Positions 36,801-45,935 of a DNA stretch of 64,000 bases are shown here, piece by piece (positions within the stretch are counted from its first letter, which is position 1; every line of letters starts with the position of its first letter). A program made the position numbers and the translations under genes. This DNA is from SB11 sp965249955 (GTDB lineage Bacteria > Bacteroidota > Bacteroidia > UBA8524). Under the pieces are notes generated by a model. The model was given only the letters and a program-made list of their open reading frames with translations. It was not told the origin of the DNA and ran no database searches. The stretch spans positions 372,001 to 436,000 of the forward strand of contig OZ252261.1 in the NCBI GenBank assembly GCA_965249955.1, read 5' to 3'.

Positions 36801-38441
36801 GTTTCCATTTTTATAGCGAACAAAATCACCATAGTATACTGAGCCAACCATTATAGAAGGGTCGGAATAATCAACCAAACAATCCATACCATCACCCCCG
36901 CGAATGGTTTTCCACTCACCATCATAAAAAGCAGTTCCGTTATCCTGATAGCCATTAATATACAAATGACGTTTTTGAGCACTTTGCCCCATGCGGTAAA
37001 TTTGTGCTATTTCAATACCGCTTGATATATCCACCCAGTCGTTACCACCATCATTAGTAAAGTAAATTCCACCGTCGTTACCTACAAATAAGACTTCGTT
37101 TACGGGCGAATACTCCAACACGTGTTGGTCTGCATGAACGGCATCACCTCCCCCACTGCCTGTCCAGTGCCCACTAATAGTCCACGTTACCCCCCTATTA
37201 GTCGATTTAAAAATATTTACACCGCCCGCATACACAATGTTTTCATCGTTGGGGTCAACAGCCAAACACAGGTCGTACCAACCTTGCCCCGTTGTTCCGC
37301 TACCATCAGCAGCATAACCTAAAATATTGGGCGAGGTGGTTTGGGTAGTAAAACTACCCCCTCCGTTAGTAGAAAGGTAAATACCTTTGAAAACGTTACT
37401 TTCAGACAAAAGAAAATATACATAATTAGGGTTTGCAGCTGATACAGCTATTACACCGCGTTGCCCACCGGGTAACCCCGCCGTAATTTTAGTCCAGCTA
37501 TTACCCCCATCAGTAGAACGGTAAAAATTACCGCCTTCGGCAGCGTAAACAAGACTTTGGTTGGAGGGATTGTACACCAAATCTTTAAAATTGGCTGTAC
37601 TTGATTTTTTACTCCACAATGCGCCACCATTACCCGAAACATAAATACCGTTATTGGTTGCGGCTATTAAACTATCTCTAAATTTTGGGTGTATAAGCAA
37701 TTTACCCACCGTGCGGCTACCCATACCTGTATTTGATAATTGCCATGTTTTGCCTGCATCAAAACTTTTTAGTACCCCATAGCTGTATGAGTCTCCTCCA
37801 TCCCTATCGCCTGTACCAATGAACATCGTGTTAGGATTAACAGGGTCAATAGCTATTGATGAAACACCTAAAGTGGGTAAGCTATCGGTATGGCTTTCCC
37901 AAGTTTTACCGTAATCGTGGGTAACCCATAAACCACCTGCGGGTGCACCTATATAAATAATATTACTATCGGTAGGGTGAAAACCTATGCCGTTTACCCT
38001 ACCCAAACCGTTGGGCTGACCTGTGTTGTTTTTGGGGAGAAAAGTAGGTCCTAGTGGTTTCCAATTGCCTGCATTACCCGTGTATTGAAAAATATCGTTT
38101 TTGCTTCCTTGCTCAAAGGGGTTGGTGTTTCTTTCATCACGAATGCCAAAAAAGTTTTTCCAAACAGCATCAGCGGGTGGCAAATTACCATTACTATCAA
38201 GCCTGTTTTGCCAATAATTCTCCCAACGTTTAAAGGGTTTCCAGCCGCTACCTTTTTCTATAGTTCGGTTTTGCCAATAAAGCTCAAATGCACGTTGCAC
38301 TTGTGCAAAATTGGCTTGTGGTTGCTGCATCATTTCTGCCCAGTATGGGTAGTTGGCAGTATCAGTTGGGGTAGTTTGTGCAGTAGCACTATAGCTAAAG
38401 CCTCCTAAAAGGATAAAAAAAGAGTAAAAGTATGAACGCAT
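33840..38441 (-). CDS. Giant T9SS surface protein with BNR propeller, GEVED and PKD domains
   Basis: 1533 residues. Signal peptide of about 21 residues. Sortilin/BNR-like propeller repeats with S-x-D-x-G-x-x-W (STDGGNSW, TNRGVTW, SFDAGKTW) over residues about 120-800; a GEVED domain with FIDYNDDGDF and NGQSEDYNV around 900-1040; several PKD domains (YTWAFGDGNSS, YVWNFGDGKTA) to about 1430; and a T9SS sorting domain (LPNPFDNS, YLTDILGRKV, LPQGVYFIIV). Likely a surface adhesin or polymer-binding protein. Last gene of a run with two lipoproteins (41 and 3 base gaps). Confidence 0.9.
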   Translation of the reverse strand: MRSYFYSFFILLGGFSYSATAQTTPTDTANYPYWAEMMQQPQANFAQVQRAFELYWQNRTIEKGSGWKPFKRWENYWQNRLDSNGNLPPADAVWKNFFGIRDERNTNPFEQGSKNDIFQYTGNAGNWKPLGPTFLPKNNTGQPNGLGRVNGIGFHPTDSNIIYIGAPAGGLWVTHDYGKTWESHTDSLPTLGVSSIAIDPVNPNTMFIGTGDRDGGDSYSYGVLKSFDAGKTWQLSNTGMGSRTVGKLLIHPKFRDSLIAATNNGIYVSGNGGALWSKKSSTANFKDLVYNPSNQSLVYAAEGGNFYRSTDGGNSWTKITAGLPGGQRGVIAVSAANPNYVYFLLSESNVFKGIYLSTNGGGSFTTQTTSPNILGYAADGSGTTGQGWYDLCLAVDPNDENIVYAGGVNIFKSTNRGVTWTISGHWTGSGGGDAVHADQHVLEYSPVNEVLFVGNDGGIYFTNDGGNDWVDISSGIEIAQIYRMGQSAQKRHLYINGYQDNGTAFYDGEWKTIRGGDGMDCLVDYSDPSIMVGSVYYGDFVRYKNGNSEGTFAKDGSRGITESGAWVTPIIQHSSNANIFFAGYKNLWRTKNGLTEKVADVSWDKISNNLSGSNNSNISFLEQSVVNSDILYVSRSDKKLFRSDNINDSIPTWIDLTANLPVNGTPSCLETTPYNANRLYMGLNRKVYRSDNKGVVWTDITANIPNLNINSIVIDTSTNTDDIYVGTDVGVYYRNISSTSWIYFNAGLPLSVDANDLKIFYNQRNPSNSKLRAATYGRGTWESDLYTDGTKKPMVDFIADATDVCLGSVVNFEDNTGYIPTQFKWMFSPSTISYTNNTADTSQNISVKFNAKGNYTVSLIAKNANGVDTLVQSNMIYVYDTAKRICTTTTTGKSGFGIGISNVKVANLDNSSQGFDQNGSYEDYSCGTIVQLQRDSSYLLEIKTGFYNDEFVKVFIDYNDDGDFKDPFENVFTGTKQRTNHSTTFTVPSHTEANKLLRMRVISDFNTIGSPDCPTLTNGQSEDYNVYVSVPQAQLNISADSVCIAQTTTIDATIDGKVGSIEWDFGADATPTTATGQGPFSVSYLTAGYKTISTTINGIVVNKTDSAIWVGYTPQASFNKADTLLCVKNATVNFTNTSTIPTGTLNYSWTFGDGNTSNAVHPNHSYLSVFPYTVKLFVISNIGCADSVQKSITPVDSKIVASFTKGSSQQCLSGNSFSFINTTTGSGNTYVWNFGDGKTATQSGTVSHSYTTSGVKTVKLKAQSPQGCFDSTLQTIEVWAQPIASFIPPTKVCAGSAATFVNNSTLPAGTSAAYTWAFGDGNSSFATSPSYTYTAAGIYTVKLKAVTTNSCSHDSTQVVQVGAKPSAAFNKTYLGNGNIKFTPLVSGMAVYNWTFGDGNSALVFTPTHQYLAKGTYNVNLFVEENDGCNNNATDTVNIPTSVGIDNIAQNSIGLQALPNPFDNSIKISFTLKNAQTVNVYLTDILGRKVADVWNAPTTSTQVNLVADTKVLPQGVYFIIVETGGEKISLKMVK

Positions 38442-38482
38442 AGGTTTGACGTATGTACCCCTGCAATTTATACAAAAACATT

Positions 38483-39187
38483 TTAGTTTCTTCTAATCCA
38501 AATTTTGTGAGATATTGTGTCGGTTACTGTTGTACCTAGTGCTTGGTTGGTAACTGTATGATTAAAATAATATTCATCTAAGCGTGATAATCCTTTGCCG
38601 TACACAAAGTACAAATGGGTTTGTTTTGATGAAAAATTAGGTTGATTAACCACATTAAAAGCCAATGAATCAATACGCGAATGTATGGTAGAATCGTGCA
38701 CCACCCCATCAATTTCAACAGTGGTTAAGGGTGAGTAATAGCCATATACAAGCCACGGCCTGCCAGGTACTTCTTTTGAATAAAAGTGGCTACTATCAGC
38801 AACTGCATAATCCAATATCATTATGGGCATATTGTAATTGCCTACGGTTTGAAAATAAAGCCCCCTTAGATACAACCACATTAGCAAAGTCTCGTAAGGT
38901 TTTGAACTGTTATTTCTATATTTCTCTACTACCGAATATAATTGATCACGTATCAATGTGTCTGACTCTTTGTAAGTCCAATTTTCAGTAAATAACATTT
39001 GATTGGTTTTTGCATCAAACACATCAAAGTTGGTGGGTTTCTCCCAATTGAGTTTATAAAACTCACTTAACGCATAGGGAAATTGATGTTGCGTGTTAGG
39101 AGGAAGTTCTTGTGTATAATCATCATCCCTGCAACTTTGTAGCCCAAAACAAAACACTAATAGTATACTAGCAATAAATAGTTTCAT
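38483..39187 (-). CDS. Hypothetical lipoprotein
   Basis: 234 residues. Lipobox FGLQSC, then an acidic start RDDDYTQEL. Otherwise mixed alpha/beta with many Tyr and no recognised domain. 3 bases after the upstream lipoprotein gene and 41 bases before the giant T9SS gene, so probably one operon and possibly a secretion or surface-assembly partner. Confidence 0.75.
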   Translation of the reverse strand: MKLFIASILLVFCFGLQSCRDDDYTQELPPNTQHQFPYALSEFYKLNWEKPTNFDVFDAKTNQMLFTENWTYKESDTLIRDQLYSVVEKYRNNSSKPYETLLMWLYLRGLYFQTVGNYNMPIMILDYAVADSSHFYSKEVPGRPWLVYGYYSPLTTVEIDGVVHDSTIHSRIDSLAFNVVNQPNFSSKQTHLYFVYGKGLSRLDEYYFNHTVTNQALGTTVTDTISHKIWIRRN

Positions 39188-39190
39188 ATT

Positions 39191-40741
39191 TTATCTATTA
39201 TAAAATTCTAGTTCAAATTCTAAGCCATAATTTATACCCCAGTTATTGCCATTAAAATGATATAGCATACTTGGAGGAACTATCGTATCTAACTGCCAAT
39301 TTTTCCATTCAAAAGGAGTTACTTGCACTATATGATTCCATCCGCCAACACCGTCTCCCTCTTGGTGTGATGGAGTAAAATGGTCTTTAGTACCAAAAGG
39401 CATACCCCAACCATCGTTACCGCTAAGATACGATAAAGTACCTACATTAATTGGGACGGTCTTAGTACCACTTTTATTTGTATATACTTCTGTCGACTTA
39501 TGTGTGTCATAATCTTCTTCGTAAAACAATAAAAATATATAATCCGTTCGGGGGTTAAAGTTTCTTGATAATATACATTCTCTAGGTTCCTTTCCAATTC
39601 CCCCCGTTAGTTTTGTGTGATACTCATACCGTTCTAAATTATCAATCCACACATCATTATCGCTATCACAAGTTACATTACCAAACAGTATCCTGCGTTT
39701 ACAGTGGTGTATATCGCTTCTCTTCACCCTATTCCAAAACCTATCTTGGCTCACCCAATCGGTTTTATCATTAGCATGAACCACAATGGCACTGTATGCC
39801 ATTTCGTACTCACCATCCCACCACGCTTCTCTCCAACGCTCATTACTATTAGCTACTCGTTTATCATCGCGCAATACCTTTATGGCTTTTATTCTTAACA
39901 TTTTGTTTTTATCGGGGTGGCAATCCAAACAAGGCGGGTAAACTTCTCCACATTCTTCATCACAATAATTATCGCCACAAATTGGGGCATAATCACCCGT
40001 GCATTTCCCTTTTCCTGTACCTCCTGATGATGACGATGGAACTGTGCAGACTTCTGTATCAATATGCCATATATACCATTGTGTTTGGTCTTCGTATTCA
40101 TCCTCAGTATTAAAAGTAAATTCTTTTATCATTTCATCGGTTTCATCGTAATAAAAACCCGTCATAGGAAAACTACCTCTTACATTATATTGCACCCAAA
40201 CATCTGGTATTACCAAGAGTGGTCTGTTTTTTTCCGCTAATGTTAAATCGTCTAAATTTGGTATTCGTACATAAGTAGCTCTGCAAACATTATCTATTAC
40301 AAACCCTTCTAATTTATTCGAGTTCCAATCAAAAGGATTGAAAGAAAAACCACCTTGATGAAATAAGTAATTCACTAAAAAATCGTGAGCATCACCAAAA
40401 TCATTACCATTAGGTAACTGCAATGGTTCTTGAAAAAGACTATCGGGCAAACCCTGAACTAACCAAGCTATTCGTGCTTGTTCCCACTTTGTTAAGTTTT
40501 CTACCTGTCTTTTAAAATTAGTTGTTTGTATTGTTGAATCTCTTTCTCCAAGTGCGGCAAAACCTTTGGCAATAAATCCAATTGTACGGTTATAAGCAGC
40601 ATAATCTCCATAGTTTAAAGTTACAAAAACGGCAGGAGTGGTATAATCTAATGGAGCATTTTTTACACGTGTTTGATCATCACTTTTTTTATTACACGAT
40701 AAGACTAATAGCAAAAAGGCAAGAATTGATAGTTTTTTCAT
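39191..40741 (-). CDS. Hypothetical large lipoprotein with Cys-rich insert
   Basis: 516 residues. Signal MKKLSILAFLLLVLSC. A Cys-rich stretch about residues 252-285 (CTGDYAPICGDNYCDEEC and CLDC) interrupts a long acidic/aromatic body. The Cys spacing recalls disulfide-knotted inserts but no named domain is supportable. First gene of the lipoprotein/T9SS run; a -7-like TATTTTTG lies 19 bases before the ATG. Confidence 0.75.
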   Translation of the reverse strand: MKKLSILAFLLLVLSCNKKSDDQTRVKNAPLDYTTPAVFVTLNYGDYAAYNRTIGFIAKGFAALGERDSTIQTTNFKRQVENLTKWEQARIAWLVQGLPDSLFQEPLQLPNGNDFGDAHDFLVNYLFHQGGFSFNPFDWNSNKLEGFVIDNVCRATYVRIPNLDDLTLAEKNRPLLVIPDVWVQYNVRGSFPMTGFYYDETDEMIKEFTFNTEDEYEDQTQWYIWHIDTEVCTVPSSSSGGTGKGKCTGDYAPICGDNYCDEECGEVYPPCLDCHPDKNKMLRIKAIKVLRDDKRVANSNERWREAWWDGEYEMAYSAIVVHANDKTDWVSQDRFWNRVKRSDIHHCKRRILFGNVTCDSDNDVWIDNLERYEYHTKLTGGIGKEPRECILSRNFNPRTDYIFLLFYEEDYDTHKSTEVYTNKSGTKTVPINVGTLSYLSGNDGWGMPFGTKDHFTPSHQEGDGVGGWNHIVQVTPFEWKNWQLDTIVPPSMLYHFNGNNWGINYGLEFELEFYNR

Positions 40742-40793
40742 TAATGTATTAATAGGTAAACAAAAATAAACTATATTCTTATCTTACACAAAA

Positions 40794-41756
40794 TTAATAA
40801 GAAAAATATTTCCAATTAATGAAATTATATTCCAACTTAAGTTTTTGTACTTTGGCAGCATGTGCTGCTAAAAACTTTTGATAGGCTTGGGTATCGGTAT
40901 TAAATGGCCTGTGTTGCCTCTCGGTGTATAGTTGTTTTATTTGCGGGTAAAGGGTTTGAGCATCATCATCAAAAGCTGAACTCACCAGTTTTTCCCAAAC
41001 GTATTGTATGGCTTGTGCATTGGGGTGCACTAAATCTTCAGTAAAAAAACGATAGTCGCGCAAGTCATCCATCACCAACTCATAAGCAGGAAAATAATTT
41101 ACATTCTCAAAGCTATCGCACAAACTATGCACAGCTTGCAATAGTATGGCTTTGCTAAGGGTGTTGTTTACCAAACCATCGCGCACGTAGCGCACAGGAC
41201 TAACGGTAAGTAATATGTTTAGCTGCGGATTATACGCTTGCAGTTGCTGTATTAGTTGCTGCCATTGTGCTATAATGTCAGCAGGTTGTAACAGTATTTT
41301 ATCAAACTCTTTGTTAGGATATTTATGGCAGTTGACTACATTTTCACCTGTGTTTTTTAGGGTATACACATACGCCGAACCAAAGGTGATGATAAGCCAA
41401 TTTCCTGTTTGCAAGCAGTTTTGTGCTTTGGTAAACTCTTTATTAATTCTCTCCAAACAGCTTATTTTATCAGTGTTTGAAAAACTACCGTGGTGTTGCC
41501 AACTGCTCCACAACTCGTTGTATAAAAACAAATCATCTTCGGTATAGGCATTACCAGCCATCAACCTTTGTAGCATTACTGCAATACTGTGTGGGTTATA
41601 AGTAATTCCGTTGGGATTGGTGTGAGCATGAAAGGCGTATTTATCCATCATTGCCCCTATGTTTTCGGCAAAGCAACTGCCTGCCAATAGTATTTTGTGG
41701 CGATAACTTATTTTTTTATCGAGGGGCTGTATGGGGAAATTGAGTTTAAAATCCAC
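40794..41756 (-). CDS. GSCFA-family protein
   Basis: 320 residues if started at the GTG at 41754-41756. The family motif is ILLAGSCFAENIG, with NPNGITYNPHS and a later DLVHPNAQAIQYVWE; this is the GSCFA family, related to SGNH hydrolases. The GTG start matches the family opening (DFKLNFPI); the longer ATG frame adds 25 hydrophobic residues and crosses the -7 element TATTTTTG (41761-41768), 4 bases before the GTG. Substrate unknown. Confidence 0.85.
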   Translation of the reverse strand: MDFKLNFPIQPLDKKISYRHKILLAGSCFAENIGAMMDKYAFHAHTNPNGITYNPHSIAVMLQRLMAGNAYTEDDLFLYNELWSSWQHHGSFSNTDKISCLERINKEFTKAQNCLQTGNWLIITFGSAYVYTLKNTGENVVNCHKYPNKEFDKILLQPADIIAQWQQLIQQLQAYNPQLNILLTVSPVRYVRDGLVNNTLSKAILLQAVHSLCDSFENVNYFPAYELVMDDLRDYRFFTEDLVHPNAQAIQYVWEKLVSSAFDDDAQTLYPQIKQLYTERQHRPFNTDTQAYQKFLAAHAAKVQKLKLEYNFINWKYFSY

Positions 41757-41857
41757 ACCCCAAAAATAGTATATAAACAGGAGTAAAGAACTAAACATGA
41801 AACTAGAGCGATGCTCCAAAGTTTTCAACACGAGTGGACACTTGAGCCAGCTAAAGA

Positions 41858-42616
41858 TTAATACACAGTAACTGAAAGGTCTAATAAATCATTGTTTTCT
41901 TTTACTGTTACCGTATTTGTGATAATAGCTTTATACTTCAACTCTTCAGAAAGTGGTGCATTGAGACGTTGAGGCGCGGCAGGTGCTGAATACGATTCTT
42001 TCTTTTCTAAATTTTTAAAAGTAGGTTCAAATGTTTCAACCTGGTTTGTTATTGGTGCCACTTCATCTTCAACGATTTCTATATCTTCAGCTACTGATTC
42101 ATTATTACTTTGTGAAGCAGTATTTGTATTAAGGTCGTGTACAAACACATCTTCTGTTGAAGGTGAAGGGGGTAATTGGTCTTGGGATCCGTTTTTGACT
42201 ATTTCTTTTTCTTGAGCAAAGGGCTTTTCAGTGGGCGCTTGCTCTGTTGTTGGTGTTTCGGTAGTTACAGCAGTGGGCGATGTTGTGTTTTCTTTTGTAA
42301 ATAACACCCCAACATATACCAACAAAGCTACCGAGGCCGCTATGGAAACTATGGCTATGGCGCGCCAACTAAAAGTACTACGTTTTTTTGGTGTGTATTT
42401 TTGTGCAAAAGCCTGTTGCAAATTGTTCTTTATATGCGCAGGCACTTCGTCTTCATCAGCAATAAAAGCTGTATTAAGCCCTATAAGTAATTGGCGAATA
42501 TTGTTATACTCGTCTTCATCACTTACCCACTCGGCCACCTGCTTTTTTTCAACTTCGCTAAGCTCGGTATATAATTTGGCCAGTATTAGTTCTTCTATAA
42601 AATCAGGGTAACTCAT
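41858..42616 (-). CDS. Putative anti-sigma factor
   Basis: 252 residues. A helical N-terminal part (residues 1-80), one membrane helix (about 88-107, IAIVSIAASVALLVYVGVLF) and a long Pro/Thr/Glu-rich periplasmic part. Position and topology fit a transmembrane anti-sigma factor, as its ATG overlaps the stop of the ECF sigma gene by 4 bases. No canonical zinc-binding HxxxCxxC is present, so it is assigned by context. Confidence 0.7.
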   Translation of the reverse strand: MSYPDFIEELILAKLYTELSEVEKKQVAEWVSDEDEYNNIRQLLIGLNTAFIADEDEVPAHIKNNLQQAFAQKYTPKKRSTFSWRAIAIVSIAASVALLVYVGVLFTKENTTSPTAVTTETPTTEQAPTEKPFAQEKEIVKNGSQDQLPPSPSTEDVFVHDLNTNTASQSNNESVAEDIEIVEDEVAPITNQVETFEPTFKNLEKKESYSAPAAPQRLNAPLSEELKYKAIITNTVTVKENNDLLDLSVTVY

Positions 42617-43203
42617 TGCTTTAAAAGTGATTTATAGGGTTTTAATTTATCGGCCAATGCCTTTAGGCTATAATATAAACGCGATTTCACAGTTCCTTCA
42701 CTACACTCCATCACTTCGGCTATTTCTTTTAGGCTAAGATGTTCAAAATAGCGCAACCTAAAGGTGGTGCGGTGGTTTTCTCCCAATGTATCCAACTCCT
42801 GCTCCAAATCATCCAAAAACTTCTGGTTATCAACTGTTTGCTCTTGCATAGGAGGCAAGGCTTCTTCGCCCATTACAGATTGTTGTGTATTATTTATATT
42901 GGGATGTGTATCCATTCGTCGGTATTCGTTTTTGCATATATTGTGTGCGGCGCTGTATATCCATGTTTTAAAATTTCGAGATGTATCAAACAACTCAGGT
43001 TTTTCAATAATTTTTAAAAACAGCTTGTGCAGGCAATCTTCGGCAAGCTCTTTATCACTCCAAAGCATACGCCTAAAATAGCTTAACAGTTTGCCACTAT
43101 ACCGCGCATATAGTTCTTCAAAGGCTGCCCCATTGCCCTCGGCTGCTTTTGTCATCAACTCCTCGTCGGTATATTTTGTGTATTTATTTTTTATAAACTG
43201 CAC
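42613..43203 (-). CDS. ECF-type RNA polymerase sigma factor
   Basis: 196 residues. Sigma region 2 (AFEELYARYSGKLLSYFRRM, FLKIIEKPELFD) and region 4 (LGENHRTTFRLRYFEHLSLK, GTVKSRLYYSLKAL) with a short linker and no region 1.1 or 3, as in group IV factors. It directs RNA polymerase to specific promoters when the membrane anti-sigma factor releases it. 3 bases from the upstream TPR-like gene and overlapping the downstream anti-sigma gene. Confidence 0.92.
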   Translation of the reverse strand: MQFIKNKYTKYTDEELMTKAAEGNGAAFEELYARYSGKLLSYFRRMLWSDKELAEDCLHKLFLKIIEKPELFDTSRNFKTWIYSAAHNICKNEYRRMDTHPNINNTQQSVMGEEALPPMQEQTVDNQKFLDDLEQELDTLGENHRTTFRLRYFEHLSLKEIAEVMECSEGTVKSRLYYSLKALADKLKPYKSLLKQ

Positions 43204-43206
43204 AGG

Positions 43207-44346
43207 CTATTTAAAATATGCTTCGTATTTATCATTCCAAAAGCCGGCCTTTTTGCCTAGTGTTTTTGCCTTATCGTAAACTTGTTTGGCAGTAGCAGCA
43301 TTGCTTGTTTTATAATAGCGGTGCAACACAATATACCCTTGCAATAAGTTCTTGTAAATTTGATTACTGGCGCTTGTGGCGATGGGAGTGGCCTTTGTAA
43401 CTAGGTTGGCATACAATACACTTATGTTATCTATTGCTATGGCTGAATATTGATACGCATAACCTGTTAGGTATAACTTATCTGCCATTTTATTAATGTA
43501 TTGCTTTGAAACTGTAAGGGATATATATACTGATTTATCAGTATTAGATGCTGCTAATAACTCTAAATAACTGTCGTGTTTCTTTGGATTATATACAGGG
43601 CTATTAAGGCCATACTTTTTTAGCACTGCCTCTCGGTATTCTTTGCTTTGCAACAAGGCATTACTTATTACATTTATGTTTTTGTTTTTAGCTGAAACGG
43701 CTCGCCAAAGGGCATACGTATCGTATTCGCCATTGGTAAATAGTATTGCTCCATTGGACAGGCTTTCTACTAAAAGTGTGCTATAAGTGTATAAACCAGT
43801 TTTATCATCAACTTGGGCTATTTTATCACAAAAGGCATTGCGTTGGGTAATATTGTTTTCAATCTCGTAATACTTAGCTAACTCAGGGTATAAAAAAGTG
43901 CTTTTAGTATTAAGGTTATAGGCAGTGAGTAAGTACTTGCTTGCTTGGTTATAGTTAACATCTTTGGTTTCAAAATAGCGTACCAATTGTTTTTCAAACG
44001 TGGTGTTTATATCACCCGTTGCCTCTTTATCCATTTTTTCGGCAATTTGGCGCAGTTGCTCTTTGGCTTTGTTGCTAAGCTGGTTGCTATTTTTTTGCAA
44101 ATACCACAGGCGCGATGCCATATAGTAATTCATCCAGTTGTTTGCACTTGAGGGTGTTTTTTCTACTGCCTGTTTCCATACTTCGGTTTGATTGCCTAAC
44201 TGTTTTGTGTTGGCAACATCTAAATATGGGCTAACGAATTGTTCGGCACTCAGCTTAGTTTGTTCTTGGCCTAAATCTTTACTGCCTTGCTGGGCTTGAC
44301 CCCAAAAAGCCCAACATACCAGTACTATGGTTGTGACTATTTTCAT
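43207..44346 (-). CDS. Secreted helical-repeat protein with DUF2723-like segment
   Basis: 379 residues. Signal peptide MKIVTTIVLVCWAFWGQAQ, then helical repeats similar to TPR (NNWMNYYMASRLWYLQ, ASKYLLTAYNLN). A central segment GAILFTNGEYDTYALWRAVSAKN resembles the soluble part of DUF2723 glycosyltransferase-like proteins, where the form is GDNDTFPLWY. It is the first gene of the operon with the sigma and anti-sigma factors, 3 bases apart, which suggests a sensing role. The role is inference. Confidence 0.75.
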   Translation of the reverse strand: MKIVTTIVLVCWAFWGQAQQGSKDLGQEQTKLSAEQFVSPYLDVANTKQLGNQTEVWKQAVEKTPSSANNWMNYYMASRLWYLQKNSNQLSNKAKEQLRQIAEKMDKEATGDINTTFEKQLVRYFETKDVNYNQASKYLLTAYNLNTKSTFLYPELAKYYEIENNITQRNAFCDKIAQVDDKTGLYTYSTLLVESLSNGAILFTNGEYDTYALWRAVSAKNKNINVISNALLQSKEYREAVLKKYGLNSPVYNPKKHDSYLELLAASNTDKSVYISLTVSKQYINKMADKLYLTGYAYQYSAIAIDNISVLYANLVTKATPIATSASNQIYKNLLQGYIVLHRYYKTSNAATAKQVYDKAKTLGKKAGFWNDKYEAYFK

Positions 44347-44604
44347 ACTATATACCTGTACACAAGCTATTATTAAAAGTTCAAAAAAAAGTTTTAAATG
44401 GTTTTAACACAAATACAAGCACCCATTAAAACAGTAGCATCACCGCTTACATAAAATTAAAACCACTAATGTAAAACTACTGTTAAGGGAGAAATAACTG
44501 TTATACTTTTGATATTACAATTAGGAAGGTAATGCTTAATGACTTGTGATGAAAGCATACTTTTCTAATTAAGCTATTTAGGAATATTTTTTCAACGAAG
44601 TGAT

Positions 44605-45222
44605 ATGGATACAATGATGTGGTTTGCCACACTTGCTGTGGTTTTGACGGTGGTACACAGTATACCACAAGCAATAAAAGTTTACCTTTCGAACGTGCCG
44701 AAAGCAATTTCGGGATTTTCTATTTTATTTATGGTTTTTGGTAGCTTAGCGTGGACACTGTACGGGTATTTTACCAAGGCTGAACCAATAAAAGTAGCCT
44801 ACTTTTTTCTTTTTGCCTTTAACATATTTATTTTAGTTTTTATAGTACAAAAGGCGGGAATAAATAAATCTCGCATGGCTTTAACTGCTGTGTTTTTAGC
44901 TGTTTCACTAATAATAACTCTATTATACTTACCTGTACCCGCTCTTGGATATTACGGTGCAATAGTATCAGCCTTTATGGCTATACCTCAAGGTTTTAAA
45001 CTTATACGACAACGCGAGGCTACCGGTGTATCGGGCTTAGCGTATCTTATCTTAGCTGCATCTAGCCTTTGTTGGATGATTTACGGACACCTTAGCGGAA
45101 ATTTATTGTTAGTATTGCCCAATTTACTAATATTTCCAACAGCATCTTTGGTTTATATAAATGTGATAAAATACCGTTCGGCCAATTTCTGGTATCAAAA
45201 TCTTAGCAGTCCAAGCCACTAA
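44605..45222 (+). CDS. Seven-helix SWEET-like sugar transporter (PQ-loop, two triple-helix bundles)
   Basis: 205 residues. Two PQ motifs (P21-Q22 and P128-Q129), two W-x3-Y-G motifs (W50, W157) and matching Asn in the third helix of each half (N73 and N173), with a linking helix at about 91-111. This is the 3-1-3 topology of eukaryotic SWEETs; most bacterial SemiSWEETs are about 90-residue three-helix proteins. Transport of sugars is likely but other PQ-loop cargo is possible. The stop overlaps the convergent SDR by 4 bases. Confidence 0.85.
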   Translation: MDTMMWFATLAVVLTVVHSIPQAIKVYLSNVPKAISGFSILFMVFGSLAWTLYGYFTKAEPIKVAYFFLFAFNIFILVFIVQKAGINKSRMALTAVFLAVSLIITLLYLPVPALGYYGAIVSAFMAIPQGFKLIRQREATGVSGLAYLILAASSLCWMIYGHLSGNLLLVLPNLLIFPTASLVYINVIKYRSANFWYQNLSSPSH

Positions 45223-45935
45223 ACAACTTGATGGTTGAAGGGTTGTATAACCATTTCAGAAACCACACCCGATGAGGGTTGCTGACATAGAAACCAAATT
45301 GCTTTTGCTGCTTCATCAGCCATAATAAATTTTTCACGTTGCACTCTCATATCAATTGTATCCCAAAAAGGGGTATCAACACCTCCCAAAAACAAGTTTG
45401 TAATTCGTATTTCGGTACGTTTCAACTCTTCTCGTATACTTTTCAGCATTCCGTTTAAGCCATATTTGCTTGCTGTATAAGCTGCTGCGCCTGCCATTGG
45501 GGTTTTGCCCAATACACCCGGTATATTTATTATCAAACCTTTATTTTCTTTTTTCATAGCCGGTAAAAAGGCTTGCAACAATAAAAAAGGGCCGTACAAA
45601 TTCCAGTTAAGACTACGCAAAAAATCTTGTTCAGTAAGTTGTTCAAAGGGTTTTATTATGCCAATGCCTGCCGCATTTATTAATACATCAATTGTATTAG
45701 CTGTATTAAAGTAAAGTGTAGCCATAGCTCTTACTTGTTCTTGATTGCTAATATCTGTAACAAAAATATTGCTAGTGGGTATGCCTATCTCTTTTGCTAA
45801 AGTATTTAGCTTTTCTTCATTTCTTCCCGCAATAAAAACATTAGCACCACTTTGTTTTAGCAATTTGGCTGTTTGGCTGCCTATACCGCCCCCAGCACCA
45901 ATTACCAGTATATTTTTTTCGTTTATTTTCTCCAT
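45219..45935 (-). CDS. Short-chain dehydrogenase/reductase
   Basis: 238 residues from the ATG at 45935; the longer frame includes the operator-like palindrome. Rossmann start GAGGGIGSQTA, NAAG, and the active site AYTASKYG (Y-x3-K) present, so a catalytically normal SDR. Substrate unknown. The palindrome over the start codon suggests repression by a DNA-binding regulator. Confidence 0.9.
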   Translation of the reverse strand: MEKINEKNILVIGAGGGIGSQTAKLLKQSGANVFIAGRNEEKLNTLAKEIGIPTSNIFVTDISNQEQVRAMATLYFNTANTIDVLINAAGIGIIKPFEQLTEQDFLRSLNWNLYGPFLLLQAFLPAMKKENKGLIINIPGVLGKTPMAGAAAYTASKYGLNGMLKSIREELKRTEIRITNLFLGGVDTPFWDTIDMRVQREKFIMADEAAKAIWFLCQQPSSGVVSEMVIQPFNHQVV

